Source of the DNA: Littorina saxatilis
Taxonomy: Eukaryota; Mollusca; Gastropoda; Littorinimorpha; Littorinidae
NCBI RefSeq assembly: GCF_037325665.1
Contig: NC_090247.1
Coordinates: forward strand, 21,196,651-21,260,650
DNA: 64,000 nt
Direction of reading: 5' to 3'
Of the stretch, positions 50,274 through 60,600 are shown piece after piece. The notes beneath the pieces were generated by a model. It made no database searches. It was given only the letters and a program-made list of their open reading frames with translations, and had not been told where the DNA came from. Within the stretch, counting starts at the first letter, position 1, and every line of letters starts with the position of its first letter. The position numbers were made by a program, and so were the translations under genes.

Positions 50274-53200
50274 ATGCAGCTGATGGTCTCTGTGTCAGTG
50301 TCAGTATGTATGTCAGTGTGTGTCTCTCTCTGGATCTGCCCATTATTACGTCATTGACTTTCAATTGGCGGGAAGTCTTTATGGGGCCCCAAACTAAACT
50401 CTGATCTCCTCGGATAAGATCCATTTTTTTCTACTGAAATTGATCTTATCCGAGGATCGGTTAACGTGTCCCTTGGATAAGATCACGATTTTGTTTGGTC
50501 CCAAGGGGGGTCACCTTATCCGAGGAGTACTGTATTACAATTTTCAGGGGTGGGTTGCATGAGACGACTTAAGCTGGGCGGAAATGTGCTCAAAGTTGAG
50601 ATGGTTGACTTTACGCCGAAAGCGCGAAAACCGGGGCGCATGAGCGGTCTTCCGTTCGTTGAGCACAGCGTTTCTTGCTTAACTTTGAGCCTGCTCCCCC
50701 CAGGCTTAACGCTGAGCTTGGCAGAGAAAACAGACTTAACCAGCCAGTTGCCGCTTGCAAGATGATTTTTTAAAACCTTTTATCATTTGGTGCTATAATA
50801 GGTCGCACCAACGCGACGGAGTTAGACAACTTTCTTGTTTACTTCATCTGTGCCCGGCAACCAAAAGGTTTTTGTTTTTGTTTTCTTTAGGGTGAAATCA
50901 TTTTTTATTTTTTTATTTGTTGAAATATGTATTTATGTATTTATTTATTCAATCATTAATATATTTATATTTTGTTGTCTTTTTTTATTTGTTAGAAATC
51001 ATCTTTTGTTACCTAATGCTGTCTCTAATAGTTATAAGTGTTTTATTATTTGATTTTTAAAATTTTATTTATTTAATCTTATTTATTTATTTATTATTTA
51101 TTTTTTAATCTCACATTATATGACTTTGGTTTCTTTTCCTTCTATTTTGTTTTTACTTCATTTTTGGCTCACGTAAGTGTAGCCTATGCGATGCTAACTT
51201 TTGTCTGTCTGTGCGTGCGTGCGTGTGTGCGTGTGTGATAGAAACATTAACATTTGACTGAACAACGAAATACGAATTTTACCGGGTTATTATCCAAGCA
51301 ATAGCTTCAAAGTATTGAAGCAATGATCAACATTTCGTCGGCACGTATGTAGATAAAGTGTGTATCCAAAGAAAACGGGTGGTGGTGGGTTTTGGGGGGA
51401 TAAAAACAGGTGTGTTGTGTGTGGTATGTAGATCAGGTCAGGGGTCAAGGTTAGGTCAGATCGCGTGAAGGATTGTGGTATAGATTCACTTCTCAGTTCT
51501 AACCGAGCTGCATTCGCCGATTCGGGGAAGACGATTTCACATTGTTCGGTTTCGTAGCGGCTCCAGAAAAAATAGATAAAGAAGATACCAAAGGAGATTT
51601 CCTACAGGTTGATCTGCACAGCATGTTTTCAGTGTCTGCGCGAGGAAGCGCTGTCGAAAGGGCAGTGTCGATCTCAGTGGCAGTCGTGTCCCCGTAACTC
51701 GTAAGTAGGCTACAGACAGACAGATCTAGATCTAGCGTCTCCCACTCTTGCACGGTGTCTATGCTTACTGTGTGTGTGTATGTGTGACGGAGTGATTTAG
51801 TTTGTGTTACTGTTTGTCGATTTCTTACGGGAGCCTCTTGTTAATTTTGATATAATGCGTGTTTTTTTGTAATTCCTGTATTTTTATCTTCATTTTGTAT
51901 TTACTTTTTTAATTTTTGGTCGATGTTTACCTTTTCAGTAGAGAGCGATTCAAGATCAAGAAGACAATCTTTATTTTTCTTCTACTCGATCCAACATGCA
52001 CAATGCACAAAATAGTACTATAACGCCGTACGCTCTACTTTGTACTACACACGGCATCTCCTGTGTTGCATGAGCGCGCGCTTCCTGTGCATGCTTGAAT
52101 GCGCCCAGATGCCGCAGAGTACATTATTGTGTAACAGACGGTCTCTGATGCGCCCTTTTCCCGCGAACCTACTAGACTGCAGTTTGCATTGGCTGTTGCT
52201 GACCACATTTCCCGTGACGTCATGGAATCTCCCACTAACGCTCTTGCCCTCTTTCTCCGTTGAGGCGGCTCATGCACCCCGACTTCGTTTCGTGCTTTGC
52301 GGATTCTTAACAGAGCAAGCTTTAGAGTAAAGTCGAACCGTTTGAGCTTGGAATTTGAGTTCTCTCATGCAACCCACCCCTGATTTTTAATGACCAAAGT
52401 CATACCTGTCAAGCTCTTGTGGACTCTCACCATAAGATTTTGCTAACAAAACCATAAGTTTGCACCAAAAAGCATAAGACAACGTGCAACATTGCAGAAG
52501 TCGTTAGATTAATCACCACAAGAACTAAATACATGCTCACATACACACACAAAAACAAGAAATCAGCCTAATTTCACACATAATCAAAAAACAAACTTTT
52601 CTCAACACTGAACTGCACTGTTTTATGTAATTTTGAAATGCAAAGCATATTTAAATGTAAATTTATTGTACCGAGAATCACCTAAATTGTACTAAGACAG
52701 TACACTTCTAACCAGACACACATTTAGTGATATACACCCCTCACAATTTTTTTACCAGAATGCACAAAAACACCACTTGATAGTAAAGGCACAAGACAAG
52801 TGTGTTTTAACAACATTCATTCATTGAGCCGAGTGATTCAATCATGAATGGAAACCCCCATCACAAAAGAGAACATTTTATCCAAACAGAACATGTAAAA
52901 CACACAAGTTACAAGCCAGAAACTCATGTATGTCTCAACAATCAAGGACAAATACCAGACCAACAAAAATATGACATGTAAATGCTTTAGTTTGAGGTCG
53001 CGCATGTTTTAAAAACAAGTCGTATATGATCGGTTGTGACAGACATCCGGTGCAAGCTTTCGCTCTCTACCTCTTCGAAAATGCATCATAAACGCCCTTA
53101 TTTTTATTTATATCGCTTCACACTAGGTACAACGTGAGAAAATACTGTGTAGATACTAGAACAACAAAAAGTATTACATGTAAAAACTTTAGTTTGAGGT

Positions 53201-54563
53201 CGCGCCTGTTCTAAAAACAAGTCCGACATGATCGGAGGTGACAGGAATCCGGCTACTTTCACTTTCGATCGCTAGCTCTTCGAAAATGCATCACAACTCC
53301 CTTAGTTTCATTTCTATGGCTTAAAACTTCGTACAACGTGAGAAAATACCTTGAAGATACCAAGAACAACAACACTAGTACATGTAACTGCTTTAATTTG
53401 AGGTTGCGTGTGGTCAAGCGTTGTCGCACAGTACTCGGTCAGATCGCGCTGACGGTGTGCACATGCGGGTAGCCTTGTACTTCCGCCGGATCAGTTACCG
53501 CGAGATTGTTTAGCTGTTACTTTGTTCTCGGACAAACCTTTGCGATCTTTTTTTTATTTGAGCAAATTGTTTTGTAAAAACTGTAAGATCTTCGGCATAC
53601 GCCGTAAGACTTGAAAAACATCAAAATTCCGTGAGAATTACGCGAAAAACGTAAGACTTGACAGGTATGCAAAGTCATTAATTAATTTTTAAGCCACCAA
53701 GCTGAAATGCAATACCGAAGTCCGGCCTTCGTCGGAGATTGCTTCACAAAAATTTCAATCAATTTGATTGAAAAATGAGGGTGTGACAGTGCCGCCTCAA
53801 CTTTTACAAAAAGCCGGATATGACATCATCAAAGACATTTATCGAAAAAATGAAAAAAAACGTCGGGGGATATCATACCCAGGAACTCTCATGTAAAATT
53901 TCATAAAGATCGGTCCAGTAGTTTACTATGAATCGCTCTACACACACACACAGACACAGACACAGCACGACCCTCGTCTCGATTCCCCCTCTATGTTAAA
54001 ACATTTAGTCAAAACTTGACCAAATGTAAAGAGTCACCATTACAGTTACTGACCTTTGACATGTATAACAACTCTGCTGGAATGTTATAAACAATGTTTG
54101 GAAATAACTCTTGTCAAGTGTTTATGGGTTGTGAAAGTGTTGCTTTTTCTTGCTCATCCTTGGAACCAATGAGGCAAGCTAATCAAGTGGGCCAATCACT
54201 AGCAAGCAGTGTCTCCACACATGGTCGGCAATCTGTGCTAGTGCAATATGTGCGCCTTGAGTCGCCTGTTGGTGAGATATGTGCGCGTTACAAATATTCG
54301 TATTATTATTATTATTATTATTTTTATTAGTGAAATCGACTGACAGACGCGTCCATTGAAGAACAAAGTTTCAAATTGAAGGACAAATTTTAGTTGACGC
54401 AAATAGTTTCATTTTATAATAATGGTGTGTTTGTTATTTGCAGATATTCTACAAAAGTTCACAAAAATTTTTTCATTTTATAATAATGGTGTGTTGTTGT
54501 TTGCAGATATTCTACGAAAGGTGTAGAAATGCCTACAGACCTCCGTCAGCCCCTGTCCTCTGA
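41379..54563 (+). CDS. MIX23: MIX23 (CCDC58), mitochondrial intermembrane-space protein, 5 exons
   Basis: Small coiled-coil protein of the mitochondrial intermembrane space; in yeast the homologue is reported to support protein import. Exons 41379-41435, 46667-46792, 47228-47374, 47980-48039 and 54507-54563, all phase 0, join to 148 aa (human about 144). [19 protein letters not shown] matches the family N terminus, then [60 protein letters not shown] and [10 protein letters not shown] follow. Cys 12, 55, 76 and 136 fall at the four cysteine positions I recall for human MIX23. No presequence is needed for this import route. The first intron donor is GTGCTA, weak. The C terminus (SAPVL) is not conserved. 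Confidence 0.93.
41618..43376 (-). mobile_element. 5'-truncated jockey/CR1-group LINE
   Basis: An open RT frame (41927-43273, 448 codons) carries [53 protein letters not shown] and [12 protein letters not shown] 15-bp tandem duplication at about 42352-42382 inserts a few residues, and the frame is lost at both edges (near 41927 and 43273). The 3' end is an (AACTTG)-type tandem tail at 41618-41645. No endonuclease. It lies antisense in MIX23 intron 1 and is dead. Confidence 0.85.
43530..44810 (-). mobile_element. Second degraded 5'-truncated LINE
   Basis: RT pieces lie in several minus-strand frames: [20 protein letters not shown] and [13 protein letters not shown] (44376-44699), then [20 protein letters not shown] (43985-44530), [19 protein letters not shown] (43821-44249) and [13 protein letters not shown] (43600-43824). 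At least three frame breaks. The tail is a (CTAAGA)n-type repeat near 43530-43555. It sits directly upstream of the previous LINE and is a different family by sequence. Confidence 0.8.
45232..45862. mobile_element. TIR element with ATAA flanks
   Basis: Ends CGTCGCTGTAATTCACAAAC and its reverse complement, flanked on both sides by ATAA (45228-45231, 45863-45866). 631 bp, no transposase. In MIX23 intron 1. Confidence 0.75.
46180..46617. repeat. Probable interspersed repeat upstream of MIX23 exon 2
   Basis: Contains TTTGGTGACGATCGGTCCGT, a segment like the ACCGATCTTTATGAAATTTG block of family A, followed by a CA-rich tract and CCCCTATACCGGGGGTGTAA. Ends are not defined. Assignment by style only. 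Confidence 0.45.
46667..46792 (+). CDS. MIX23: MIX23 exon 2 (residues 20-61)
   Basis: [20 protein letters not shown] and [17 protein letters not shown], the most conserved part of the family. Acceptor CAACGTTTCAG, donor GTATGA. Confidence 0.95.
47228..47374 (+). CDS. MIX23: MIX23 exon 3 (residues 62-110)
   Basis: [20 protein letters not shown], then a helical coiled-coil stretch to [10 protein letters not shown]. Donor GTTGGT. Confidence 0.95.
47980..48039 (+). CDS. MIX23: MIX23 exon 4 (residues 111-130)
   Basis: [20 protein letters not shown]. Acceptor CTTTTCCAG, donor GTAAGT. The next intron is 6.5 kb and consists largely of nested repeats. Confidence 0.95.
48607..49205. repeat. Tandem duplication of the pogo-like left end, about 304 bp
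   Basis: CAGTACTCCCCGGTTAACGT at 48607 and CAGTACCCCCCGGTTAACGT at 48911 begin two near-identical units of about 300 bp. Each gives a decoy minus-strand ORF. Confidence 0.85.
49451..49870 (+). mobile_element. tRNA-derived SINE
   Basis: tRNA-like head GGGGACGTAGCTCAGTTGGT with B box GGTTCGATCC; the body contains GCGCACGAAAAAGATCC, shared with the SINE at 19401. The tail reads GAGGACGTTAAACCCTAATA then (GTCA)n. Acceptor-stem pairing fails, so it is not a tRNA gene. Confidence 0.8.
49871..50272. repeat. CT-rich microsatellite cluster
   Basis: Several (CT)n and (TCTG)n tracts, the longest about 50215-50272. Confidence 0.9.
50545..52382. mobile_element. TIR element CAGGGGTGGGTTGCATGAGA (insertion 2)
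   Basis: The 20-bp ends are exact inverted repeats. ATTTT lies on both sides (50540-50544 and 52383-52387) and may be a 5-bp target duplication. 1.84 kb with AT-rich interior and no recognisable transposase. The CAGGGG start is hAT-like; superfamily uncertain. Confidence 0.75.
52401..53669. mobile_element. hAT-like element with 6-bp duplication CAAAGT (insertion 3)
   Basis: Ends CATACCTGTCAAGCTCTT and AAGACTTGACAGGTATG; CAAAGT on both sides (52395-52400 and 53670-53675). No transposase. The interior carries about 2.3 tandem copies of a 190-bp unit (52976-53415) marked by TTTGAGGTCGCG and CTCTTCGAAAATGCATCA. Confidence 0.85.
54507..54563 (+). CDS. MIX23: MIX23 exon 5 (residues 131-148 and stop)
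   Basis: [18 protein letters not shown] then TGA. A near-copy of the acceptor and first 15 nt of this exon lies 63 bp upstream (exon edge 54444). Using it would add 21 codons in frame without a stop. Confidence 0.9.
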   Translation: MFYERCRNAYRPPSAPVL

Positions 54564-55510
54564 CCAAAGCCAAGCATTGTTAAGAATTGTATCATTGGTC
54601 TCAGCATCTGGTTGTCTTGATGACGATACATGTGTGAGCTCGGCAAGTTCATGTGTGTGCTGTGAAGAAATGTGTACTGAGAGAGAATGCATATATCACA
54701 AGGGAAATTAATGCATTCATGTCACACTTGTATATTAATTAATCATGAGAATGTGTATGCTCTTGTCAAGCTGATTGATGGTTTGTTAGCTGCTGAGTGC
54801 AAGATTTTTTGTTTGTGGAATAATTCTACTTCATGAATTAGAAAGTATTGGATGATTTTTGTGTCAACTAACAAATTTAGAACAACCTTTAGCATACTAT
54901 ATAATTATTGACAATTATGAACTTACATGTATGTATCGAGCAGGAATATGTTGACAACCTTTTGCGTACTAGATAATTACATGTATTTACAATAACAAAC
55001 TTATGTATCAAGCAGGAATATGTTGACTGCTAAAAACATTGTGAATTTAGATACATTTGTTGTTAACAATGAGAGACAATCTGAATCATTCAGTTTCTTT
55101 GATACTGGGTGTGAGGAGTCTGGCGTTTTCATTGGGAGGTTGTGTTCTTTTTTAAATGGACATTATGAGAATCAAAACCGCTGCTCAAATTGTGAAATTA
55201 ATAAACGTGTAGAAGTCAACAGCACAGTGGAGGAAGTTTTGTTAGTGAAATCCTGGAGGCTGATATTGAAATTATGAAATGGAATGTGCGATTTGATTCA
55301 CAGTGTTATCGGCTTCATCCCTGGAAATGTGAGTGAACTGTGATTGCATGAAACTCATCATGTTTGACTGTATGTAAAGGTCCAAAGGAACTGTAGTCTG
55401 TCTGTTAGGAATGGACCAAAAACAATTTAAAGGATGGATGTACAATGTGTAGTATTAGTCTGCCTGTCACTCTCCTTTTCTAAATAAAATATTTCAAAGT
55501 GACTTTCATG
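54564..55510 (+). other. MIX23: MIX23 3' UTR, putative
   Basis: AT-rich sequence after the stop. A candidate poly(A) signal AATAAA lies at 55483-55488. An 85-codon frame at 55020-55277 has no recognisable homology and is not called. Confidence 0.45.
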
Positions 55511-55925
55511 TGCAGGATCATGATTATGAGAAATCAAGTGTCTTTGTTTGTATACGATAGGAAAAGGGAGCTAGCTAGTGAAGACTAGAAAGAGAGGAAT
55601 TATGTGTGTGTGTGTGGATGTGTGTTCCAATTGTTATTAATCTCTTTTCAAACATCCAAGCTGTCATTTTTGTTCTATACAAAACATGAACAGCACATTA
55701 CAACATATTTTTTATTCAGTGTGTTTGCAATGAGCAGCAGCAAGTATACACAAACCAACCCACATTCATTCTGTAATAAAAGCATGGAGCAGCAGAACAC
55801 AGTTTTAAGGTCCTTGCAAGAGGTTTAATACATGAAAACGCTGAGTGCATGCACTGCTGCATGAAAGGCTGCATTTCCGTTCTTCTCACAACATGTGGTG
55901 CATACCATTCATCCTGTTGCTACAA

Positions 55926-56325
55926 TATTTCTGTTTCTTTCTTTATTTGGTGTTTAACGTCGTTTTCAACCACGAAGGTTATATCGCGACCGGGAAAGGG
56001 GGAAGATGGGATAGAGCCACTTGTCAATTGTTTCTTGTTCACAAAAGCACTAATCAAAAATTTGCTCCAGGGGCTTGCAACGTAGTACAATATATGACCT
56101 TACTGGGAGAATGCAAGTTTCCAGTACAAAGGACTTAACATTTCTTACATACTGCTTGACTAAAATCTTTACAAAAATTGACTATTCTATACAAGAAACA
56201 CTTAACAAGGGTAAAAGGAGAAACAGAATCCGTTAGTCGCCTCTTACGACATGCTGGGGAGCATCGGGTAAATTCTTTCTCGTCCCAACCAATATGGGAC
56301 TCCCCCTAACCCGCGGGGGGTATTT
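55926..56325. repeat. Interspersed repeat
   Basis: TTTATTTGGTGTTTAACGTC, CACGAAGGTTATATCGCGAC and the far end TCGTCCCAACCAATATGGGA resemble a repeat common in mollusc DNA, from memory. Boundaries and class uncertain. Confidence 0.5.
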
Positions 56326-57481
56326 ACAATGTGAGATTACACAAACGCAACATGACAAAAAAACTTACTTTCCTAATTCAAATGCAGAAATACACACATA
56401 TTTCTGAGCATTTTAAAACATACAACACAAAGGAATTTGCAAGATCCTAAGTATATCTTACATTAAAAGAAAACGAAAACACCCTTGAAAAGCAACATTC
56501 AAAATGACAGATATAAGCATGTATATGATCATGATCATGGAGAACAGGACTGAGACAACAGCAGCAATATTTTACTTTATTAAAAATAAAAAAGCTTATG
56601 TGTGGTTTGTTTTCATCTGTATAGAAGCATTGACTTTTCTACTGAGTACAGCAAAACCGGCAAATCCAATCTTTATTCACATTCTTAATCTTAGCAAGCA
56701 TCTTGATCTGGGTAACATCAATATGTCGCAAGTACACGTGTACAAAAAGACAAAACTGTTCAAATAATGTGCACTGCAGTAAGACTGCAATTACAAGCTT
56801 TGTGCAAGGCTGCCTAAGGACGGTGGTGTGTCTGTACATGAATGTAACTCGACTAGTTAAATTGTGCTTGACACATCACATAGTTCAGATACATCAATGA
56901 AAAGAGAACAGAAACTGTAATGCACAAGACAACAAATACATTTCTGAACACACTCACAAAATCTGTGGAATAGACCTTATTTGAAGACAACTCTGTTTTG
57001 TGCCATGTCTTGCAAGACAACGTTCGATTGTAAGAGAATACCCCTGTTAACACGCACACATTCTTACAGAATCCTAGTGCACGATGTTCATGTTTTACAT
57101 CTTCATTCGTACACACACCAGTCACCAACAGAGAAGTGCATAATGAAAAGACACAGCAAAAACATTTGAAATCAAGCAGATCTATATATAAAACAATTAA
57201 CCCTTACACATGGTGCAATTCTGTAACACATGTTACATAGCCACTGGTGAATTACCAGAAAAAAAGAAGAAAAAAATCCCGGTCATATAGGTTTTTGCAT
57301 TCATGGGAGGTAATCAGAACCAACCAAACAGATTGAGCCAGTATCGCGACATATGTCGTGACAACCAGGTGACAGTATACGTAAAGTAGCGCGACATATG
57401 TCGCGACAACCAGCCTAAGGGTTAATTCTCTTCATTCAAGTCTGACATCATTTATTTAAAGCTAACATTTCTCACATGTTA

Positions 57482-57665
57482 TCACTTATTGTCTCTTTGG
57501 TATCCAATGTGGCGATCTCTGTTCTGTTTGGAAATGTTCTCTCCCCTCCCCACCGCTTGTTTACCGGCAATGATGTACACGACACACAGCACCACTGTTC
57601 CCAGTGCCATCATGATGCTGACTCGAATACGAAACATGTCCTTTGCTTTCTTCATCTTGGTGATC
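57482..57665 (-). CDS. FAM162A: FAM162 exon 3 (residues 85-145 and stop)
   Basis: Basic segment, membrane helix and tail ending HIGYQRDNK then TGA. Acceptor TTACTCTAG. An AATAAA on the minus strand occurs only 26-31 bp after the stop (57451-57456); others lie near 56577 and 56671. Confidence 0.95.
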
Positions 57666-60600
57666 CTAGAGTAAGGAAGGAAAAGAAATCAGCATGGTAA
57701 GGTTCAACAGAATACAGTGGAACCCCTCCCCCCTTCAAGACCTACACAAAATCTGAGAATATCGGGTCATAAAAAGGAAGGAGTCTAAAATGGGTTAATG
57801 TACAGAGGTTGTTAACAGAAAGTCTGAGAAAACAAGGTCTTGAAAAGGGATGGAGTCTTAAAGGGATGGAGTCTTAAAGGGATGGAGTCTTAAAGTGGAG
57901 GGTCTCAAAGGGGCGTCCACTGTACTTCAAACAAGCACTAGTAACAGTGATCTTGGTTCAGTTCTCTTACAAGAGTTAAGACTAAAGCAAATAAGTGTAA
58001 TTATATGTATAACTTTAGGAATCATAAATCTTTCTTGTAAATCATGCATCTCAAAGATTACCGAGACTTCAGTCTTCTTTTTCAAACAAAATTCTGGGAC
58101 TCAGCAATGACCAACTGAAAAGTCAAGATTATCAACTTAAGTCAAGATTATCAACTTATTTTGATTGACAACAAACATGTGATACAGTAGAACCCCTTTT
58201 CTAAGACCCCCCAATTTAAGACTTCCCCTTTATAAGACCTTATTTTGTTCAAATTTTCTGTTCATACTCTCTAAATTCACCTCCATTTTAATTAAGACCA
58301 GATTTTTTGAGGAATTAAAAGCAGGGAGGGGGGGGGGGGGGGGGGGGATCCACTGCCATATAAAATTGTAAGCTAGTACACTATCTTGTTGTTGTGAGCA
58401 CTATTTTGTTCACTGTACATGATTTATTGTGAGTTGTGCATCTATTGCATGGTATTGTCAATACAGGGATGGCCAAATCTCAAAATGTTAACTCACCAGC
58501 TGAGAGAGTAACTTCAAGAAAGTCACTAGCCCGGCAGAAATGTTCCTGGCCCAGTACATACCACAGTTGATCTGCGGTGTTTATATGGCTTTAAAACCCG
58601 ATATTACAACCAAAAGGGTTGCATTTGACCAGAATTGTCATTGGCCAGCCGGGCGATTTGCCAGGCGGTTTCTACTTGCCCTGGCGGACGATTTGGCTAT
58701 CTTGCCAAAAATGGATGATCAAGTTTATTGTTTAATGTTACGCTATTTTTAGAATGTATATATAATTGATGTTTAAATAGTATGGTTTTATTGATAGTTA
58801 ATATGTAAAGCGCAGAGAGCATAGTTTACTGTGGTTCGCGTTATATAAGCTGTCATTATCATACGTTATTTGCGTGTTTGACCAAAATATGACATTTTAC
58901 ACAGATCGAGACAGTCATTGTTCTCCGAGACCGCGCTAGCGGTCGAGGTGAACAATGACTGTCGAGATCTGTGTAAAATGTCATATTTTGGTCAAAAACG
59001 CAAATAACATTTATGTATCGATCGAATTCCTTTCAGGTACTATGACTTTGTTGTTGTTTTGACGATTGAACGAGCACACACACACATGCAATCAAACACA
59101 TAAGCTTCATATTTGGGCGTTTCAGGTTGACCGAAACTTCAAAGGAACTACAAAACACACGTCATGTACTGACTTTGTTGTTGTTTTGACATTGAACAGC
59201 ACACACACATGCAATCAAACACATGACGTGTTTTGTTTTGTAGTTCCTTTAAAGTTTCGGTCAACCTGAAACGCCCAATTATAAAGTTTTGTAGGCCTCT
59301 GACGTCACATGACTCAAAGAAGGGAAATCCAATCTCCAATCGATACATTATTATTTTTACAAGTCCCAGCTAATGAATACAAGACTTATTTTCTTTGTGA
59401 TTTCTCATCAATTTATAAAGTAACGACTTGCACAATGTCTGTTCACAATTGTATTTTATGTACAACAGTCAACAGTTCATATACAGCTGTAAATGTGTAA
59501 TGAAGATTATTTAAAAGCTGACTCTTATAAGATCTGAATAGTCTTTGCAAATTCTCTTCTTCTTCTTCTCGTTTGCTATCAAATTCTCTCAAATGCGCCA
59601 GTTCAAGGAAGTTGCTGTACTCACGACACATCCTCTGGCACACCCCCTATGTCAGGGTACATTTTTGTCCACACCAAAACCTTCTTGTCAAAATCTGATG
59701 TACGATGAAAACCTGAAATGAAAAATGAATAATGTATCAATATGTTCATACTCATGGGACTGTACAAGCATAAATAATGGTGTATGTGGCTATGCCAGAG
59801 GCCAGAATTATGGAAATTTGATAAGCATTCAAGCCAGCAGTACGTCTGAAGGAATTATATAAAGGTCTGTGTCAAGGAAAGAAGCAGAGATCTTGTGGTT
59901 TTGATGGTTCTATATTTTCAGACATATCAAGATTTACATGCCAAAAGCATACATCCTATTAAGTAGCAATTGTAGTAACTTGTTAGTAGTGGCTAGTAGT
60001 TGCATGGTGCTGAATAATGAATTGCCAATAGAATTAATTGATAAACCTTGTGGCTTTTACACAACCCCCTTTTCTCTCTTCTTCACACTGCATCAGCGAG
60101 TGCATGTGTGTGTGTGTTTTTTTTCTGACAAATTCAAACAAGGGAAATTATCAACTACACTTTGCTGTGTGTATATGTTCTGCGCGAACTTAGAATCCGG
60201 TTTCATTCTAGAATGGACCGGGTCCAGGTTGGAATTCTAACCCTGCGCAAGTACAGGGGTGCCATTCTAGAATGAAACCCTTGAATAAAGGGGGCCGTAA
60301 TGTTTGTAGGTAAGACAGAGTTGTCTTCCCTTGAATTATCTCCACCTGCACCTTCCCTTTGATAAGATGGGGCTGATTTGTCTACCCCTGAAAAAAATCC
60401 TTTGGCGATCTTGCGATGTCATGTCATGTCAAGAAAGTTGACACTCCTGAGTACGCAATAAACAAAGGCAGACCATAGCAAGGGGGACTACCAGGGCGGT
60501 ATTGTTTGCAGGGCAGTTGTTTTTGTGATGAGAGCCGGTTGCGGCCGCTTGCAATGTCAGCGCTGTCTCCCTCTCGGAAATGTCTGGTTTTTTGACAATT

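Larger units (their letters stand above)
48607..50532. mobile_element. pogo/Tigger-like element with TA duplication (insertion 1)
   Basis: Starts CAGTACTCCCCGGTTAACGT after TA and ends CCTTATCCGAGGAGTACTG before TA. Termini starting CAGT with a GGATAA/TTAACG-type subterminal and TA duplication are typical of pogo/Tigger. The left end has been duplicated in tandem, and a SINE and CT-rich microsatellites have inserted inside. No transposase remains. Confidence 0.75.
48160..54029 (+). repeat. Interspersed repeat family A, third copy, split by three insertions
   Basis: The four surviving pieces are 48160-48606, 50533-50544, 52383-52400 and 53670-54029. In order they match the copy at 1577-2423 read in reverse: CAAGTCGTGTAAGGCGAAA, then TTACAATTTT, TTTTTAATGACCAAAGT and CATTAATTAATTTTTAAGCC through ACATTTAGTCAAAACTTGAC. 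Each gap is one complete element with its own terminal repeats. It occupies MIX23 intron 4. Confidence 0.85.

Noticed and set aside
55020-55277. 85-codon ORF downstream of MIX23
   Set aside because: No family match and within the likely 3' UTR; Kozak and splice support absent.
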